Shown here piece by piece: positions 61,136-64,000 of a DNA stretch of 64,000 bases. The notes beneath the pieces are model-generated. The model had not been told where the DNA came from. It was given only the letters and a program-made list of their open reading frames with translations, and did no database searches. Position 1 is the stretch's first letter, and each line of letters begins with the position of its first letter. Both the position numbers and the translations under genes were made by a program. This stretch comes from Lysobacterales bacterium (lineage in GTDB: Bacteria > Pseudomonadota > Gammaproteobacteria > Xanthomonadales > Xanthomonadaceae), in NCBI GenBank assembly GCA_019510125.1, contig JAEKKX010000006.1, positions 186,001-250,000 on the forward strand, read 5' to 3'.

Positions 61136-61642
61136 TCAGGATGCGTCGTCGTCCGCGAGCTGCTCGCGGATGCGCTGCTTGAGGCGGTTGAGCTTGGTCG
61201 AGACGTTGCTTTCGGTGATGCCGAGCACGTCGGCGATTTCGCGCTGGCTGCGTTCGTCCAGCCACAGCAGCAACAGGGCGCGGTCGAGCGGCGGCTGGCG
61301 GTCGATCACCGCATACAGCGCGCGCACCCGTTCGTCCTCGGGGCCGGTGTCCTCCACCGCGAGCGCCGGATGGCCGTCGTGGTCGTCGATCGGCACCAGC
61401 GGGGCCTGCCGCGCGTCGCTGCGGACGTGCGAGATCGCCACGTTCAGCGCGATCCGGTACATCCAGGTGGTGAACGACCGCGCCGGGTCGTAGCCGGGGA
61501 ATGCGCGCCACAGTTGGGTCGCGATCTCCTGGACGAGGTCCTGGCGGTCGTCGGGGTGGCGGCAGTAGGTGTTCGCGACCTTGAACACGATGCCGCGATG
61601 CGCATCGAGCAGGGCGGCGAAGCGGGTGCGGGTCACGTCCAT
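61136..61642 (-). CDS. ECF-type RNA polymerase sigma factor
   Basis: About 168 residues. Region 2: DRQDLVQEIATQLWRAF and TTWMYRIALNVAISHVR. Region 4: RALLLLWLDERSQREIADVLGITESNVSTKLN. Such sigma factors switch on envelope or stress regulons. The ATG at 61642 gives the family start (TRTRFAALLDAHRGIVF); a GTG at 61663 would add seven residues. No clear ribosome site at either. It is followed by the membrane protein gene, suggesting control by that partner. Confidence 0.88.
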   Translation of the reverse strand: MDVTRTRFAALLDAHRGIVFKVANTYCRHPDDRQDLVQEIATQLWRAFPGYDPARSFTTWMYRIALNVAISHVRSDARQAPLVPIDDHDGHPALAVEDTGPEDERVRALYAVIDRQPPLDRALLLLWLDERSQREIADVLGITESNVSTKLNRLKQRIREQLADDDAS

Positions 61643-61731
61643 CGGGGCGTCGGCGGCGATCACGTCGGCATCGGCAAGGGAGGATGCTCACATGATTCGC
61701 GGCGGCGGGGGAAACCTCACGGCCCGCCGCC

Positions 61732-61737
61732 TACAAT
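61732..61737 (+). promoter_or_regulatory. TACAAT -10 box for rsmC
   Basis: CCTACAATGGG, 32 bases before the ATG at 61770. Confidence 0.5.
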
Positions 61738-61769
61738 GGGCGCCCGTCCCGATCGCCCTCCGTTCCCGC

Positions 61770-62825
61770 ATGGCCGCCGCCGATGATCCGGCCCTCGACG
61801 TCCTGATGCTGCCGTTCGCCAGCGGCGTCCTCGCGTGGCCGACGGCCGGCGGCGCGCTGTTCCTGCGCGCCCGCGACGGTTGGCCGCTGCGCGCCGTCGC
61901 GCGCGACGGGCTGGTCTGCGAACAGAGCTTCCGGCCGCAGGCCGATGCGTTGGCGCGCTCGGGCTGGACCGTCCGCGAGGCCGCCGCCGATGACGTCGCC
62001 GCCTTCCCGCTGGTGCTCGCGCTGCCGCCGCGCCAGCGCGAGGAGGCGCGGGCGCTGCTCGCACGCGCGGTGCGCGCCTGCGCGCCGGGCGGCACGGTGG
62101 CGGTCTGCGCGACCAACGACGAAGGCGCGAAATCGCTGGAAGGCGACCTGAAACGGCTCGCCGGCCTCGGCGGGATGCTGTCCAAGCATCACTGCCGGGT
62201 GGCGTGGTCGCGGATCGCTGCGGACACGGTCGACGTCGCCCTGCTCGACGCCTGGTCCGCGCTCGACGCGCCGCGGGCGATCGCCGACGGCCGCTTCGTC
62301 AGTCGTCCGGGCGTGTTCGCCTGGGACCGCATCGACGCCGCGTCGGCGCTGCTGGCCGCGCACCTGCCGGGCGATCTCGCCGGGCGCGCCGCCGACCTCG
62401 GCTGCGGCTACGGTTATCTCTCCGCCGAACTGCTGGCGCGCTGTCCCGGGATCGTCTCGCTCGACCTGTACGAGGCCGAGGCGCGCGCGCTGGACCTTGC
62501 CCGCCGCAATCTCGCCGGCAGCAATCCCGCCGGCGCCCGCGCGGCACTGGCGTTCCACTGGCACGACGTCACCGCGGGGCTGTCCGCGCGCTACGACGTC
62601 ATCGTCGCCAACCCGCCGTTCCACGCACAGGGCCGCGCCGACCGGCCGGACATCGGCCGTGCGTTCATCGCCGCGGCGGCGGACGCGCTCGATCCCGGCG
62701 GTCGCCTGTGGCTGGTGGCGAACCGGCACCTGCCCTACGAAGCCGTGCTCGACGCGCGCTTCGCCGAGGTGCGCACGGTCGCGCAGACGCAGGGCTTCAA
62801 GGTGATCGCGGCGACCAGACGATGA
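61770..62825 (+). CDS. rsmC: RsmC-like 16S rRNA (guanine-1207-N2) methyltransferase
   Basis: 351 residues. Two tandem methyltransferase folds, the N-terminal one degenerate as in RsmC. The active C-terminal domain has ADLGCGYGYLSAEL for SAM and NPPFHAQGRADRPD, with the NPPF motif that marks N-methylation of guanine. It modifies the small ribosomal subunit. ATG at 61770 follows a TACAAT box. Next gene 24 bases on is another rRNA modifier. Confidence 0.88.
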   Translation: MAAADDPALDVLMLPFASGVLAWPTAGGALFLRARDGWPLRAVARDGLVCEQSFRPQADALARSGWTVREAAADDVAAFPLVLALPPRQREEARALLARAVRACAPGGTVAVCATNDEGAKSLEGDLKRLAGLGGMLSKHHCRVAWSRIAADTVDVALLDAWSALDAPRAIADGRFVSRPGVFAWDRIDAASALLAAHLPGDLAGRAADLGCGYGYLSAELLARCPGIVSLDLYEAEARALDLARRNLAGSNPAGARAALAFHWHDVTAGLSARYDVIVANPPFHAQGRADRPDIGRAFIAAAADALDPGGRLWLVANRHLPYEAVLDARFAEVRTVAQTQGFKVIAATRR

Positions 62826-62849
62826 GGACAATGCCTTGAGAACGATTCG

Positions 62850-63572
62850 ATGAAGCTCCTGCGCCGCATCGCCAATCTCGGCTACGGCAGCCGCAAGCAG
62901 GTCACGGCGCTGTTCCGCGAGGGCCGCGTGACCGATGCGAACGGCGACGTGCTGTACGCCGACGACGAACTCGACGTGCATGCGCGCCACGAGGACGTGC
63001 GCATCGACGGCGAGCCGCTGGATCCCGCGCCGGGCCTGCTGCTGATGCTGCACAAGCCGGTCGGCGTGACCTGTTCGACCAAGGACCAGGGGCGGCTGGT
63101 GTACGACCTGCTGCCGCCGCGGTTCCGCCTGCGCGATCCGCTGCTGTCGACCGTCGGCCGGCTCGATCGCGAGACCAGCGGGCTGCTGCTGTTCACCGAC
63201 GACGGCGCGCTGCTGCACCGGATCATCTCGCCGAAGGCCGAACTGCCGAAGACCTACGAGGCGACCCTGGCGCAGCCGCTGCGTGGCGACGAGGCGGCGC
63301 TGTTCGCCAGCGGGACGCTGCTGCTGGAATCCGAAACGAAACCGCTGCTGCCGGCGGAGCTGACCGCGCTCGACGCGCGACGCGTGCGGCTGGTGCTGCA
63401 CGAGGGCCGCTACCACCAGGTGCGGCGGATGTTCGCCGCGGTCGGCAACCATGTCGAGGCGCTGCACCGGCCGCAGGTCGGCGGCCTGGCGCTGGACGAC
63501 CTCGCCGAGGGCGACTGGCGGGCGCTGGACGAGGACGATCGTGCGCGCCTGTTCGCCGAGGGGGCGGCATGA
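62850..63572 (+). CDS. rsuA: RsuA-type rRNA pseudouridine synthase
   Basis: 240 residues. N-terminal S4 RNA-binding domain (LLRRIANLGYGSRKQV), then the synthase with VGRLDRETSGLLLFT containing the catalytic Asp, and GRYHQVRRMFAAVGNHVEAL. RsuA makes pseudouridine 516 in 16S rRNA; RluB/RluE/RluF differ mainly in detail, so exact specificity is less certain. It is downstream of rsmC and overlaps the HAD gene (ATGA). Confidence 0.88.
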   Translation: MKLLRRIANLGYGSRKQVTALFREGRVTDANGDVLYADDELDVHARHEDVRIDGEPLDPAPGLLLMLHKPVGVTCSTKDQGRLVYDLLPPRFRLRDPLLSTVGRLDRETSGLLLFTDDGALLHRIISPKAELPKTYEATLAQPLRGDEAALFASGTLLLESETKPLLPAELTALDARRVRLVLHEGRYHQVRRMFAAVGNHVEALHRPQVGGLALDDLAEGDWRALDEDDRARLFAEGAA

Positions 63573-64000
63573 GCCGGATTCCGTTCGTCCCCGAGGCCGT
63601 GCTGTTCGACATGGACGGGCTGATGCTCGACAGCGAGCGGGCGATCATCGACTGCTGGCGCGCGGCCGCGCGCGAGCTCGCGCTGGAGGTCGACGACGCC
63701 CTGTGGTTCCGCATGATCGGCATGCACGACCGCGACTACGTGCCGCTGCTGCTGCGAAGCATGAGCGAGGCGCAGGTCCACGCGCTGCGCGAGGGCTGTT
63801 ACGCGCGCTACCGGCAGCGCATCGAGGACGGCATGCCGCTGCAGCCGCACGTCCGCGACGTGCTCGACGACCTGCAGTCGCGCGGCATGCCGCGCGCGGT
63901 GGTCACCTCCACCCATCGCGAGCGCGCGCTGCGCAAGCTCGAGACCAGCCGCATCGCGCATTACTTCGAGGTGGTGGTCACCGGCAGCGACGTGGTCGAG
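63569..64000 (+). CDS. HAD-family hydrolase, start only (cut by window edge)
   Basis: The first 144 residues of a HAD phosphatase: the DxD nucleophile motif LFDMDGLMLDSE and a helical cap (WFRMIGMHDRDYVP), then VVTSTHRER with the motif II threonine/serine. Probably a small-molecule phosphatase, such as a sugar phosphatase of the PGMB type. The gene starts in an ATGA overlap with rsuA and continues beyond the window. Confidence 0.9.
   Translation, partial: MSRIPFVPEAVLFDMDGLMLDSERAIIDCWRAAARELALEVDDALWFRMIGMHDRDYVPLLLRSMSEAQVHALREGCYARYRQRIEDGMPLQPHVRDVLDDLQSRGMPRAVVTSTHRERALRKLETSRIAHYFEVVVTGSDVVE

Overview
The window is very GC-rich DNA packed with co-oriented genes, many joined by ATGA overlaps. 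Gene content and order (speE/speA, ftsN-like SPOR gene-argS, radC/coaBC, ybeD-lipB-lipA, ybbA-ybbP, comM-ubiK), paired REP-like palindromes, short TANAAT boxes close to start codons and an effector with an XVIPCD-like tail all point to a gammaproteobacterium of the Xanthomonadaceae/Lysobacteraceae (Lysobacter or Luteimonas type). No rRNA, tRNA, integrase, insertion sequence or CRISPR array was recognised.

Layout. 1-1700: end of isocitrate lyase, a secreted small protein and a GFA-family protein. 1828-7535: an accessory locus with a two-gene, split VioB-like pair on the minus strand, diverging from a subtilisin-like (S8) peptidase that is followed by a free-standing copy of that peptidase's own N-terminal region. 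7547-9852: comM, ubiK and the P-II protein. 9865-16645: membrane proteins and polyamine synthesis (spermidine synthase, arginine decarboxylase) around an M48 peptidase. 16831-22871: a cysteine-rich secreted peptide, several small proteins, an SDR enzyme, a SPOR protein and argS. 23013-27044: radC, coaBC, then about 1 kb of decayed duplications of the coaBC 3' end mixed with 73-bp palindromic doublets, then a CsgG-like protein. 27282-37492: M1 peptidase, hydrolase, lipoprotein, GH25 lysozyme, ybeD-lipB-lipA, the tail-specific protease, an 8-bp satellite and an Ada-like protein. 37644-42652: two EamA exporters and a LysR regulator diverging from an ene-reductase/dehydrogenase operon. 42727-51051: a MacA/MacB-like tripartite exporter diverging from an ABC-2 exporter operon with its own DesK/DesR-type two-component system. 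51212-53098: an amidohydrolase-CIA30 fusion.

53121-56360 is the most notable region: a lipase with an XVIPCD-like C-terminus, as in effectors secreted into rival bacteria by the Xanthomonadaceae type IV killing system, preceded by two tandem paralogous lipoproteins that look like immunity proteins. Between the two lipoprotein genes lies a dead N-terminal fragment of a second effector. The locus therefore looks like an effector/immunity unit that was duplicated and then lost one effector, keeping the immunity gene. The secretion apparatus itself is not in the window.

56648-64000 returns to housekeeping: ybbA-ybbP, a 176-bp-period REP array, an ECF sigma factor with a membrane partner, rsmC, rsuA and the start of a HAD hydrolase.
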